In this document: positions 19,429 to 30,522 of the stretch, in pieces | How the letters are laid out: every line of letters starts with the position of its first letter | Numbering within the stretch: position 1 is the first letter of the stretch | NCBI GenBank assembly: GCA_018398585.1 | Contig: JAGTTD010000010.1 | Location: 6,403,501-6,467,500, forward strand | DNA: 64,000 nt | Source: Simmondsia chinensis | Lineage: Eukaryota; Streptophyta; Magnoliopsida; Caryophyllales; Simmondsiaceae | Direction: 5' to 3' | Made by a program: the position numbers and the translations under genes | Notes under the pieces: generated by a model | Database searches by the model: none | What the model saw: the letters and a program-made list of their open reading frames with translations, nothing else | What the model was told of the DNA's origin: nothing

Positions 19429-21120
19429 ATGACGTCTGCAGTTAAATCTGAATTTGAGAAGTTTAGTGGTCAATGGAGTTTCAGTTTATGGCAGGTTCGC
19501 GTTAAGGGCCTCTTGACTCAGAGTGGCTTGAAGAAAGCTTTAGAAGGAAAAGAAAAGAAACATGAAAGTTTATCCGAAGCACAGTGGGAGGAGTTAGACG
19601 AAAGGGCTCTTATGACAATTTAGACGTGTCTTATCGATGACATTTTGACAGAAGTTCTGGAAGTGAAGACCGCAAAGGAGTTGTGAGAGAAATTGCAGGA
19701 TAGGTTCTGTTTCAAATTCGTCTCCAACAAACTTGCAGTTAAGCGTCAGTTGTTCACGTTTCGTATGTCAGAAGGTACGTCACTTAAGAATCATATTAAT
19801 GAATTTAATTCATTAATTGAAGAATTGAAGGAGCTTGATGATGCTCCTACAGATGAAGATCAAGCTATGCTATTGTTATATTCACTCTCTACTTCATACA
19901 AAGGCTTTGTAGAAAGCATGATTTATGGTGATAGGTCAACTATCACAGTTGATGAAGTTAAGAGAAACCTACTGAGTCAAGAAAGAGTAGATAAGGAGTT
20001 GTCCGACTCCGTTTAGAACTCAGATTGTGGTTTATTTGTGAGAGAAAGAACTGAGAATAAGGAATCTGATCATGGTGAAAACAAGTTTAGGTCTAAGTTT
20101 AGACATCAAGACCCATTCTGTAATTACTGGTATAAGAAAGGGCACATTAAGAGAGACTGTTACAAACTTAAGAGGAAACTAGAAGTAGATAACAGATCTG
20201 ACTAGAGATCCGTAGCAGCTAGTGTTGTAGTTGAAGATGAGGATGATGGTGATATACTGTCTATGTCTGAACCTAAGTCCAGTTTTAAAAAAAGTTGGAT
20301 TTTGTATTCGGGTTGTTCCTATCATGTTTGTCCCAATCGAGATTGGTTTTCCACATACGAGTTAATTCAAGGTGGAGTTGCTTTGATGGGCAATGATGCT
20401 TCATGCAAAGTTTTGGGTATAGGAACAATTCGTGTTAAGATGTTTGATGGCACTATCAGGACGTTGAGCGATGTTCATCACATTCCTGATTTGAAGAAGA
20501 ATCTCATCTCTTTAGGTACTTTTGAGTCACATGGGTACAGGCACACACCTGAAGGTGGAGTTATGAAGGTCGTTAAAGGTGCTTTAGTTGTGATTAATTG
20601 CAGAAGGGTAGGAACATTATATGAACTTGTCGGTTCTACAGTTGCAAGATCAGTTAAGATATCTTCATCATCATCATTGACAGAACCAGGTATCACAAAG
20701 TCAAGGCATTTGAGATTAGATCATTCTGAGCACAGTAAAAGGGGCTCGCTGTGTGATCAGTCTACAGGACTGAAATCTTGTGAACATGGCATTTATGGGA
20801 AGCAGAAAAGAGTCCGCTTTAAGCAATTCCTGATGAGTAGAGATGTCACGTTTGATGAGTCTTCATTGCTATCTCCACAGAAGATGTCATCAGTTAGTTG
20901 TGATTCAGGTCAGGTGAATAAGCCGGAGGGAGTTCAGTTTCAGTTTAGTAACATAGTTCAGCAGCAGATGGCTGTTTCAGAAGATGTGTCAAGAGCCAAT
21001 TTAGAGAAGAAGAAGATCGGCATTGCTGATAACCTCACAGCTATGTTCACTCAGTTTCTACCTAGCAGGAAGTTCAAGCATCGCTCGGACTCGGTTAGGT
21101 TTTCTGTTTTGTTTAGATAA
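19429..21120 (+). pseudogene. Copia gag-protease with fused pol end, in-frame deletion
   Basis: A single frame starts MTSAVKSEFEKFSGQWSFSL (gag), with the UBN2-type region at 19693-20016 and zinc knuckle CNYWYKKGHIKRDC near 20120, where the second Cys is replaced by Trp. Protease is at 20288, where the active-site motif reads LYSGCSYH in place of the family's D-S-G. Pre-integrase remnant (SRHLRLDHSE) is near 20700. The frame then passes directly to a post-integrase piece (SRDVTFDES, about 20840) and to a pol terminus remnant (NLTAMFTQFLPSRKFKH, about 21030). Stops near 19621, 19684, 20014 and 20203 break the gag part. Integrase core, RT and RNase H are absent. Confidence 0.85.
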
Positions 21121-21194
21121 CCCCGTGTGTGGGTGTTTTGTGGAGTAGGTGGAGAAATTTTGCTTAAGTGTAAATTTGAGTCAAGGTGGAGGTT

Positions 21195-21834
21195 TGTTAG
21201 TAATATGCCTCAAATTTATGTATCTAGGAATTATGGGCTGCCGAGGGGTCACTGATCAATCGGGGGGATGTCCGATCGATCGGGTGATTTAAGGAGAAAA
21301 TTCAAGTTTTGCTGTCGCAAGGGAGCCGATAGATCGGGAGTCGTTTTTGCCGTTTAGTATAAATACGTGCCTAGGGTTTAAGCATTTTAGATCCAATCAT
21401 AATCCAATCAAAGTGAGCCGACGTCACATTAAGATTTGAGAATGTTACTAGAGTTTAGAAGGAGTGATTCAGCAATTCTCTATAGATCTCGTTCAGAGGA
21501 AGCACCGTTGTAATTCTTCCATTATTCATATTCAATAAAGAATCTCCATATCCGCCCGTGATTTTCTTCCCTCTCGATTGAAGAGGGGTTTCCACGTAAA
21601 TCTCTGTGTTCTTCATTTGTTCTCTTTTATCTTGTTGATTACTTCTCTAGTTTGTTATAGTATTTGAATCGAATGAAGTTCCGGATGTCAAGTTCCGCAT
21701 TAAGGAGGTATTAATTTTCTAACAAATTGATATCATAGTATATCAAGTTTGTTCAAGCTTTTCCCTCACAAATTGGTATCAGATAATATCAGATTTGTCT
21801 AGATTACCTCAACAATAGGCATCAGAGCCTTACA
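21195..21834 (+). repeat. 3' LTR of the Copia deletion derivative
   Basis: It matches 18751-19389 throughout, including the decoy primer-site copies near its end. Preceded by a purine-rich tract (AAGGTGGAGG). The similarity past the inner CTAACA end (21724) shows that the extra 110 bases are part of the LTR. Confidence 0.9.
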
Positions 21835-23199
21835 GATTCGAACTAGGAAAACAACCGCTTTTGAAAATGATCAAATTGAGGAATTGGCTCCACTCAAGTT
21901 GAACCCATAGCCCCCGCTTGAACAAATACAAGCATCTCAAGAGCCAAAAAGTAGTTACTATCGTGGCTTTGATAGCGGTTGTGATGAAAATATTTCCAAG
22001 AATGATCGAATCGATCTAGACAACTATTCTTGTAAGAGTTTTATGATCATGCTCAAGAGAAGTATTAAACTATGGAGGATAAGACAAAGAAGTGCATTAA
22101 CGACTTCAATAAAAGGTAGCACACCATGATAGAATATCCCTTGATGGGCCAATGCCCAAGCACAATCATCTTGAGGGCCATTGTGAATAGCATGGGGGCC
22201 TCCATGAAAGACAGGATACACAAGGAGGTTGATAGACTTATGATCAATATGACCATGACCTTGATCACAACAACATAGCTAGGGATGTCGTAGAATGGAT
22301 TGTAGTAGGGGTTAAGACTATCCTTTTGAGACAATTTGAGGCATAAAATGGCTTGATTAAGTTGCTAAGGGAGGATGTTAGACAGTTAAGGTCAAGCCTT
22401 CCCATTACAAGGAATGACCCTCCAAATGGATACCCCTAAGTAACCTCTGTGAGGGTAGGGGCACCAACTAAAGTTCAATTTAGAATATTTGAGAAAGAGA
22501 GCTAGCGGAACCTTTCCAGTGATATGTTTAACCTTGAAGGGCCAGGTAGTGGCTTAAGAGCTGCAACCCTACTTGTCGTCAAGACCCAAGTAGAGGAGAA
22601 CACGGACACGCCTCTAACTCAACCTTGGTCCCCTCGAGAAGCCTAAACATATCCTCCCTGCACGAACCTGTTTATTGGATTGGGGGCTGGACTGGGGGCC
22701 AGATTGGTATTGTTTAGCCTCAATGTTTAGTGAACAATCCCAAGGGATTAACTTTACAACAAGCTTAAACCAAGGGTGTACAATCAAGGAGTAAATGTGG
22801 CTTAATCAATGTTAAGAGCCCATGTGTTTCACGTAGAACCTAATAGGATGAACGTATGCACGACTTAAACACACACCCCAATTTGAAACTCAAGGATATC
22901 AACCGTACCAGCTAGGCTTGAGGTTTCTAATGCAATCCCACACAATATGAATGAACAACCTTATGGGGGGAAGCTACTTGTTATGAACTAGGTGGAAAAT
23001 CTATCCCACCATGACCGGTTGACAAACATAATAGATCTGATGCACGGACATGTCATGCAAAGGATAAATAGTCCTTATACAGTAAGGCATACTCGGACTA
23101 TATAGACCGTGACTATCCTTTCCTAAAGGGTTTAGATACCCGAATTCACTATCTTTTCTAGTGTGTCTGCCCTTGAGCATTTAGCAATACTTAACCGTC

Positions 23200-24105
23200 G
23201 GTGTAGAAAAGCCACTGACAACGAATTTCTCAAATTGAGGTTTTTTCCTAGTTTCTTAACTAGAGCAGTTTTCTAGTAGTACATAAGTCTACCACTTAAT
23301 TCCTTCTGCACTTGGATGCCATGGCCAAGCTGTTCTAGGCCCAATTCCCTAACATGGAATTAGGAACATCCATGGCTGACATGAAACAAAAAAAAGCAAA
23401 AGCCAGGTAAGTTGGTAGAAGATTTCATCAGCCGATTTAAGAAGTCTAGGTTGAGATGCATAATTGCGTTGCCCAAAGTTGGGTATATTCCAAACTGGCC
23501 TTGCCTAGTTTGGACATAAAACATATAAATAAGTTTGAAGACTTCACTAGTCTTCTTTAGCTAATAGAATGTGCTGCTAGATACATGGCTATCCTAAAAG
23601 AAGAAAGCTTAAAAAGGAATAGTGTCTATAGAACCTACATTCATGAGATCGTTGCAGAAGAGGAGGAATCTTTTTATGAAATAGACATTGCAAAATATAT
23701 CAAGGGACACCCTAAAATTTGTAATCCTTTAGTAAAAAAATGAAACAAAAGCTAGGAAGTCCAATCAAACTCAAGAACTACAAGAATATTTATTTGACAT
23801 GTCTCAAGCATATGTGATTTTTGACTAGCTCAAGGCATATAATAAACTAAAGTTGAAGGGTAAACATAAGATGCCTGACCTTAAAGCACCGAAAGGAAAA
23901 GTTTACTACAAAATTTAGTGAACAATTGCATGATTTTTAAAAACGTAGTTTAAGATGTTACCAAAGGTACGGAATTGGTCTCTGCTAAGAGAGACAGAAT
24001 TAGGGTAGACAAAGATCCCTTTGTAGTAGATGCATTTGGAACTAAAACCCTTGTCTTGAAACGAACTAATGAAGAGCTCTCCCGCAGGACAACAATGGAG
24101 TATCC
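23200..24105 (+). pseudogene. Ty3/Gypsy gag pseudogene
   Basis: Pieces in shifting frames match plant Gypsy gag. These are a retrotrans_gag-like block (LT.AVFEWYISLP, AMAKLF.AQFPNMELG, then KLVEDFISRFKKSRLRC) at 23240-23460, a helix with AARYMAILKEE near 23575, and a gag C-terminal part with IVAEEEE, FKNVV.DVTKGTEL and VDKDPF near 23650-24025. Each piece is short. The order along the strand is what makes the call convincing. Confidence 0.65.
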
Positions 24106-24109
24106 AGCT

Positions 24110-24595
24110 GACTTACATATGAAAGTGGCCAATGGCTCAATGACCTAGACCAGGAAAGACTAGATGCTCTCTATAAACTTGAGAAGCAAAAGAAGATAGT
24201 GGCAGGTAAAGCCTACAACAACAAAGAAGAAGAAGCTCAGTGTCTCAAGGGCTCCCGTGTGAGTAGGGTCGGGGGGGAGGGTGTAGGCAGCCTTACCCCA
24301 TTAGGGTGGTACCCTGACGAGAGGTTGTTTCCGAGGACCCCTAACCTGATAAGAAGGTAAAACCTAGGTCTTTGGTATTCAGGATCTAGTGTGGAAAGTC
24401 ACTCTTCCAATTGGCCAAAAAGACAATCTTTTGCAACTAGTCCCCAAATGGGCAAGGCCAATTCAAGGTAATTGAGACCTTTAGTGGGAATGTATACTTA
24501 GTTCAAGACCTTGATGGTAAGACCCAACGGAAAACCATCAACAATAGGCTCTTTAAAAAATTATGTTCCCTTAACTCGGAACCAAAGTAAAGAGG
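24110..24595 (+). pseudogene. Ty3/Gypsy integrase C-terminal fragment
   Basis: The translation runs RLDALYKLEKQKKIVAGKAY, is interrupted by a SINE-like tail, and resumes KVKPRSL.F, PNGQGQFKVIETFSGNVYLV and QDLDGKTQRKTINNRLFKK, the typical end of plant Gypsy integrase. It lies directly downstream of gag, showing that protease, RT, RNase H and the integrase core are deleted. Confidence 0.75.
24231..24350 (-). mobile_element. RTE/SINE tail insertion inside Gypsy integrase
   Basis: On the minus strand it reads AGGTTAGGGGTCCTCGGAAA, then GGGGTAAGGCTGCCTACACC, GACCCTAC and CGGGAGCCCTTGAGACACTG. This is the shared tail family of the RTE LINE at 45259. It splits an integrase codon run and is flanked by AAGAAG (24225-24230 or 24228-24233, and 24351-24356). 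The tail end is TTC/TTG-rich. Confidence 0.8.
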
Positions 24596-24834
24596 CCTTG
24601 ACGTTTTGGTTTCCACAAATTTAGGCCCAATTCAAGCCTTAATGTCTAGTTTGATAGTTGGTTCTTAGACTGACTTGTTTTTGCTTGAGAAAATTTAACA
24701 GGAACATTATACTGGGAATAGATGCATTCATCCTAATTTTGCAATGTTGACTTGATGCCATTTCCTTTATGCTTTTTTCCCCTTATGAGATAGCGAATAG
24801 CCCATATATTCTCCTTACAGGGGATCCACAATGA

Positions 24835-24905
24835 TCCTAATGGAGATCGAATCCGGATCGGGTCGTTGGCAGTTGGAGAATTCTACCACTAAGCTATGTC
24901 CTCAT
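24835..24905 (-). mobile_element. tRNA-Gly-like sequence, SINE head or tRNA pseudogene
   Basis: The minus strand has a good A box (TAGCTTAGTGG), an anticodon-loop-like CTGCCAA (GCC, Gly) and a B-box-like GGATTCGATCT. The acceptor-stem bases do not pair (GAGGACA against ATTAGGATC), so it is unlikely to be a working tRNA. It may be the pol III head of a tRNA-derived SINE. Confidence 0.5.
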
Positions 24906-25319
24906 GGGACAGAAATGATGACATAGTATAGAAGGGCAAAAGACTAACTCTAACGAGTAATCGTCGAAGGTTGGTAAGCTCGGCGTGATGTACACGTATT
25001 CTTCTTCTGCTAAAATAAAATGTTTCTGGAGTGATGTAAAAGCCCTCTTGGCTCACTAGGCTTCTTCAGCAGCCCCTTCGAGCTCTGAGATATGGGCCAA
25101 ATCGACTGCCTTGAACTTCTATGGTATGCAGCTCTTTTTAAGTCAATGTAGCTGCAACTTGAGTTCCTCAATCTTGTGTTTCTTGGATTGCATCAGGAGG
25201 GCATGTTGGTCCTTTTCACTCTTCAAGTTACTGAAATTCCTCTACAGGGATATTTTCGATAATATACTGTTAGTGGGTATTTAAATTGACTTGCCTCATC
25301 AGCTTTTTTTTTCCCCCAA

Positions 25320-25423
25320 AACATGACATCATCACGCCGGAGAGGGTCCTATTTATTAATACGAAAAAAATATGAGGAAACATTGGGGTACTAAAATGTC
25401 AATAGCCCTTCTTTTGCAAACAC
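25320..25423. repeat. Single-arm copy of the MITE at 1330-1783
   Basis: CATCACGCCGG, GGGTCCTATTTATTAATACG and AAATGTCAATAGCCCTT correspond to the right arm of the 1330-1783 element. No partner arm is seen. The Harbinger-type element inserts immediately after it. Confidence 0.55.
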
Positions 25424-25426
25424 TTA

Positions 25427-26510
25427 GGCTCCGTTTGTTTTGACGGAAAAGTAGAATATAATAATTGAATTTTCTTCGGAAAAGGTTTTCCAAGGAAATA
25501 TCAATTCCGAATGGGGTTTTCCGTTGTTTGTTTCAAAGGAAAAACTTAATTCCCCATTGTGATGTTTTCGTGTATGTTTTAAAAAAATATTTTCACCAAT
25601 CATTTTGTATCTTTTTATAGGATAATATAAGTAATAATACAACTTATATGAAGTAACAAACTAAAAAGTTAACTATCAAAGCTGTATAAATTAGGAAAAT
25701 TATTTCTTAGGTATTCTAAAATTTGAACATTTATCATCTAAATACTATGTCATTTTATTATATACAATGAGGTGTCAAGGGCTAAAAAAATTTATCACTT
25801 GTGTATATACTGTGTTAAAATCTGACGAATTTTCATTAAAATTCGGTTAATTTCTGCTAAAAAATTGATGTGGTATAAAGATCATATTATTAAAAGGTTG
25901 TCTACATTCTAACAAAAATTACTTATATATTATCAAAAACTATGTCATGTTAGCATTTTTTGATAAAAAGAAATTATTGCATTATGATATAGGATACATA
26001 TAGATTGCCGTTTTCATTTAAAATATACTAAATTTTGGCAAAAGATACCTAATTCATGAGAAAATTTTTAAACTTCAGAGTACATCATTGTATATTACTG
26101 AAATATCACAATACCTATGTAATAAATGCTAAAATATTGCCTATATAATTTTCTTCTATAATATTATATAACAATTCAACTTGATTAAAGTTGTTCCGTT
26201 GCAACAATAATAAAGTAATATCCAAGCTGCTTTTAATTATTTAGTCTAATTCTTATCCGAAATTGACGTTAAATGTCTACAATGCAGTTTGGTTTATTTT
26301 GATTCGATCTCGATTTGCATGATGATAACCGCGAAGGTTTTTGAGCCACTTAGAATCACGACTTCTTCCATTTTGAAAGGGAAGTCATTTTCCCTCATTG
26401 GAGGGAAAAAGTTTTCCGTCGGAAAATCTTTTCCTTGAGCATGCGCCAAACAAAGGAAAAGGGGAAAACCACTTCCTAGAATGTGGTTTTTCCCTGAAAC
26501 AAACGGAGCC
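25427..26510. mobile_element. PIF/Harbinger-type non-autonomous element, 1084 bp
   Basis: Inverted ends GGCTCCGTTTGTTTTGACGG and GGCTCCGTTTGTTTCAGGGA (right end in reverse complement) are flanked by TTA (25424-25426, 26511-26513), the signature 3-bp target of PIF/Harbinger. Subterminal GGAAAA/TTTTCC motifs are frequent at both ends. The interior is AT-rich with no transposase frame, so the element depends on a transposase from elsewhere. Confidence 0.75.
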
Positions 26511-26689
26511 TTAGTGTGTTTTGTGAGATGAATTTTATTATTTTACTACTTAATTGAGGTTAGGAAAATAAAATACGAACTTAGGATTTGTATTGTAAAG
26601 TATGAATAATATTATCTCTACATTAGAGTCGTAGATTATTTTGAACATCATCATTAATTTAAGGTTTTAATATAAGGGGATTCTCTCAA

Positions 26690-27085
26690 TCTAGTGGAGC
26701 TATATGAATGGGTAAAGCTGAATTTTGATGGCTCAAAGCCGAATAACACGACGACCAGAGGGCATATAATTAGGCGCTCCATTGGTCAATCATTGGCTCA
26801 TGGGAGTAAGAGAGTTGAGAACACTTCGGTCCTAGTTGAAGAAGCGATGACAGCTTGGGATGGCATTTATAGGTGAATGGAGATGGGGGTCGAGCATTGT
26901 CCATATTGAGGTAGATACCCTAATGAGAATGAAAGGAGTTTAGTTGCCCCCAAGCAGATCAAAACTATCATTAAAGATATCTGAAAGATGCTTCGAAGCT
27001 TTTGACATGTTTTGTGTCTCATGTTTTTAAGAAGGTAATCTAGCAGCTAATTCGATGTCATCAACTGATTACACCTATCAAGGTC
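26690..27085 (+). pseudogene. RNase H-like (RVT_3) pseudogene
   Basis: The frame at 26694-26876 reads WVKLNFDGSKPNNTTTRGHI and then IIRRSIGQSLAHGSKRVENT, the start of the plant RNase H domain found at the ends of non-LTR elements and in orphan genes. After a stop, later pieces (PSRSKLSLKISERCFEAFD, then EGNLAANSMSSTDYT) match the domain's end in another frame. At least one frameshift and several stops are present. No associated RT was found, so the source LINE is not identified. Confidence 0.65.
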
Positions 27086-28249
27086 AGCAGGGAGAGATGG
27101 AAACATGCTTTGTTTACTGTTCACAACATTATTTACCATGAATGATATTTAAGAATACATTGAAATATTATATTATATCACATCCCATGATTTTACCTCA
27201 TTGTAGTTGTTACCGAAGTTCAGAAAATTAGAGAAAATCAAAGTAGAAGACCTAATCAATACAAAATTGATAGTCAAAAGATATTTGTTTGATAAAATTC
27301 CAAAGTAACCTACATGAAATTCATATTTTCTTTTCAGTTTCTAAGTTCATATTTGAACTCGAAAGGATTATCTTAATTGTTAACGCACTTAGACCTCGCA
27401 AATCTCTTATGGCCCATCTACTAGGTTGATTGGCCCAAAATTTACCCTAGGAACACTTGCAAGTGGACTACGCATGCAACCCAAAGACCAATTGAGGGGC
27501 ACACACAGTTGCCTGAACACTCCTCGTTACCAAAAGAAAAGAAAAGAAGTTATCATCCAGCACAACTAGTAAATTCTCTAATCCCGCTTTCGCTAGGGGA
27601 GGGGAAGATTATGGGATTTAGGAAGGACTTACCTTCTTGTGCAGCCTGTGTGATTTTCTTACGACCCATAAGAAAGGCCAAAAGAGGGACAAAAAAAAAA
27701 AAAAAGGATTTGGGACATTTGAACCTAAACCACTTGTCCAAACGTATAGCAAGTATAACATGCTAAGTATCTTCTCATGACGAAACTACTTTTTTCCATG
27801 GCCATGGCAAAACACAAGCAAGTCTAAAATTGTTAGTTTGAAGTGATCTCACATACTCTTTGACCAACGACGCATCGGTTTCCAGGACAATCACCTTGCA
27901 AATAACTTAACCTTTGGAGTCGCAGTTCGACTTTGATCGTTATAAGCTAGTACCATGATTGAGCCACAGGCAAGCAGACTTAATTTTAACAGCTGGTACA
28001 ATAGGAGTGTGCGGATTGCACGGTAACCGAAAGGTTTTATTGGAAAGGATAACCATCTTCACATCTCTAACTTCTCGAGTGCTTTGTGTAGTAGCTGTAG
28101 TTCCACTTTGAAAAAAAAAAAAAAAAAAAACTAAGGGGGTGAAGATATGGTACCCTGCAAGAAAAGTGGATTTTAACTGAGGATATTCATCTTTGATTCA
28201 CTCATTCAATACCATATTCACCAACACGGAAATAAATAGTTATATCCCA
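27086..28249. other. Intergenic DNA, no gene seen
   Basis: Mixed composition with A homopolymers at 27689-27704 and 28109-28130. An open frame at 27509-27766 and its antisense partner lack any recognisable domain and are probably chance. Confidence 0.45.
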
Positions 28250-28620
28250 ACTATAAGTATAAATGTAAATGAGCCAAGTGGGCTCGTTGTAAAGCTGGAA
28301 AAGCTCAGCTCATTTGAAGATCTAGCTAGGATCGAGCGTAGTACCTGAACCCAAATGAGCTTATCTTGTGGTCCTAAATAACCCAAATGAGCTAAGTTCT
28401 GAGCCTAAGTCAAAAGCTTAAATAAGACTAAACAAGGCAAGCTCAGGTCAAAGCTCGCAAAACTACGTTTGAGCTCAACCAAGCAGGCCTATAGCCAAAG
28501 TCACAGGTAAGCTTCGAACCAATTCTAAGTAAAGCAAAATATTGGTTAGCTGATCCTTGAACACGACGAATTTGAGCTCTACTTGGCTCATTTATGTCCC
28601 TACGCCTAACCAAATGGTAC
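28250..28620. repeat. AGCTC/GAGCC-rich degenerate repeat
   Basis: Frequent GAGCTC, AGCTCA, GAGCCAAG and AAGCTC motifs in both orientations (for example GAGCCAAGTGGGCTCG, AAATGAGCT, GTTTGAGCTCAACC, TTTGAGCTCTACTTGGCTC). This resembles the subterminal regions of some plant hAT elements. No clear termini or TSD were found. Confidence 0.4.
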
Positions 28621-28920
28621 ATCATCAAGATTGTGCTCCAATAACTCAATCAACCATTAAACAAGACCAGTTCACCATCATCCAGATCATTCATGAAAGA
28701 AGATAGGCAAACTGCATTGCACGCAATACAATGACATGAGGAATTAGGAGAAATCAACCTCTAGTAGAATGGGTAATAGAGAGTAGGGATAACGAAGAGG
28801 AGAGGGAAAGAAAGGATAATTGTTTTAACACTTGTTTAGATAGCTTAAGATGAAAGCAGGGTAAAGGATCAAGTGTTCTTACAAGTATACAAGAATTTCC
28901 ATGCACAAATACTAGATTAA

Positions 28921-29050
28921 AGCAACAACAATCCCAATGTCTCAAAGAGGCTCTTGCTAAGGCAGGGTGTGGGGAAGGTGAGGTGTACCTGACCCCAATA
29001 AGTTGCTATCCTATAAGGAATTTGTTTCCGAAGATGCACGAACACAAGGT
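28921..29050 (-). mobile_element. RTE/SINE tail copy
   Basis: On the minus strand it reads CGGAAACAAATTCCTTATAGG, with GGGGTCAGGTACACCTCACC, CCCCACACCCTGCC, AAGAGCCTCTTTGAGACATTG and a TTGTTGTTG tail. This is a diverged member of the tail family. The 5' limit is uncertain. ATTAAAGC on the left and ACTAAAGC near 29085 may be the target duplication. Confidence 0.65.
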
Positions 29051-29153
29051 TGTTCTCTATAATAATGATGGCACAAGTGGAGTAACTAAAGCTTGCAGGT
29101 TGGAAATACGCCTTCTTACCTTTGTTCCCCTCAAAGAACCAGTCTATATTATG

Positions 29154-29860
29154 GCTCCGTTTGGAACCTAGAACTAAAATCACACTATAGAATTGGAATT
29201 GTGTTTAGTGGTATTGGAATTAGGATGCAACTAAAATTCGATTGTTTGAATAATTAAAGAAATTATACGTAAAAATTGTAATTTCAATAAGAATTTGGGA
29301 CGTTTTGAGTTTTGATTCAATCAAGTTGGATCATTTTGTGTTTTAGGTAAATTGGGTAGCATGTAAGGTCTGGTCTAGTTAAGTTAGGTTTGGGCCTGGT
29401 CATTTCAGGTTGGGTACTCTTGAGCTACCTTTGATTGGTTTGTATCATTATGAGACTCCGGTCGAGTCATTTTAGGTTTCAATCATTCAAGTCCATTGGA
29501 TCAAGTCATTTTGGTTTTGGATCATCTTGGGTCGCTCAAAATTAAGTTAAGCCATGTCACTTTGAGTTTTGCGCAATCTCAAGCTTCAAGTCAATCAGCT
29601 TGGGTCATTTCGTGCTTCGAGCCTTGAGTGATATTTGAATCATGTCAAGTCAAATGGGGTTCAGATCAATTAAGTTGAGTCATTTTAGATTTTGGGTCAA
29701 ATTCAAATATGCTCGAAAGCCTACTTAGGTCCCCTATATTAGGTTTCAGGTCATGTTTCAAGCCAGCGGAGCTAGTATGAAATAGCATATGTGATTTATT
29801 GTTACAATCTATAGGCTTTAGACTAACAATTCCAATCCCATCAAGTCAACCAAACAATAA
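29154..29860. repeat. Second copy of the GGTCATTTTRGGT-type degenerate repeat
   Basis: It starts GGCTCCGTTTGGAACC and AGAATTGGAATTG, continues through many units based on AAGTCATTTTGGGTT, GGGTCAAATTC and CAAGTTGAG, and ends near AACAATTCCAATCCC and CAACCAAACAATAAG. The outer parts are roughly complementary (AATTGGAATT; CCGTTTGG against CCAAACAA), which suggests a MITE-like element. Related to 2284-2900. Confidence 0.5.
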
Positions 29861-30522
29861 GAATAAAAATTATAAACCCAATCTTATTTCAAGCTCAATA
29901 TTCCAGGTACTAAACATGGCCGAGTATAAAATTATTTTTGAACGTCTACTTAAACAACATAAACATATGGGATACTTGATTCCTCACAAACCACCCCCCG
30001 CCAGGCGGTTTTCTTGGTGCATCTCACACCGCAGAAGAATCCAATCAATGATCTCATTCTGTAAATCACTACAGAATTGTGTTAACTTCTTTTTTTGGGT
30101 AACGTACATATCAATACCTTGCAAAATAATTTTTTAGTCAAAAATCACATATATTTAATAAATAGTATAAAGAACGGCGTGAAAGTGTGTAAAACTTGTT
30201 GGTAACCCACCAACCCTTGCTATTCTCCTTATCCCATACACAAACTACAATGCTTTGACAGCTCTAATGAAGAGGAGTTGGCTGAGGGGCCTATTTTACA
30301 ACCCTCACACACTACGGTTTCAACCATATTACTAAATACATGTAACTTTGGACTAAAACATTATTTTACAAAGTTTATAAACTAAAAAATTAGTATACCA
30401 AATTCTAGAGTACTAATATGTAATTTACCCCATTTTTCAATCAGAAATGCAAGGATCAAAGTCGTGACGAGAAAAAAAATCACCTGTTGTTTTACAGACA
30501 TTGCCTCAGCCGGTATTGATCA
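29861..30522. other. Region downstream of PUR5, no gene seen
   Basis: This holds the 3' flank, and presumably the 3' UTR, of the minus-strand PUR5 gene. AT-rich stretches near 30325-30430 are a dispersed repeat also seen at 1205-1320. No clear poly(A) signal can be singled out. An open frame at 29799-30137 has no recognisable domain. Confidence 0.4.

Larger units (their letters stand above)
18751..21834 (+). mobile_element. Ty1/Copia deletion derivative with ~640-bp LTRs
   Basis: LTRs at 18751-19389 and 21195-21834 both start TGTTAG and end GAGCCTTACA. Target duplication is GATTA (18746-18750) against GATTC (21835-21839). The initiator-Met primer site TGGTATCAGAGCC follows the 5' LTR at 19393-19405. 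The interior keeps gag, zinc knuckle and protease, then jumps over most of integrase and nearly all of RT/RNase H to the extreme end of pol. It is therefore non-autonomous. Confidence 0.92.
21835..24800 (+). mobile_element. Gutted Ty3/Gypsy remnant (gag plus integrase C-end)
   Basis: The + strand carries broken Gypsy-type gag from roughly 21840 to 24105, then, without protease, RT or RNase H, the C-terminal integrase region (24120-24590). No LTRs were found at either side. The left edge abuts the Copia LTR, so this may be the older sequence into which that Copia inserted. Many stops and frameshifts are present. Confidence 0.65.

Noticed and set aside
24837..24905. Functional tRNA-Gly gene
   Set aside because: Acceptor stem does not pair and the T-loop box is altered.
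27509..27766. 85-codon gene
   Set aside because: Overlapping antisense frame of similar length, poly(A) inside it, no recognisable domain.
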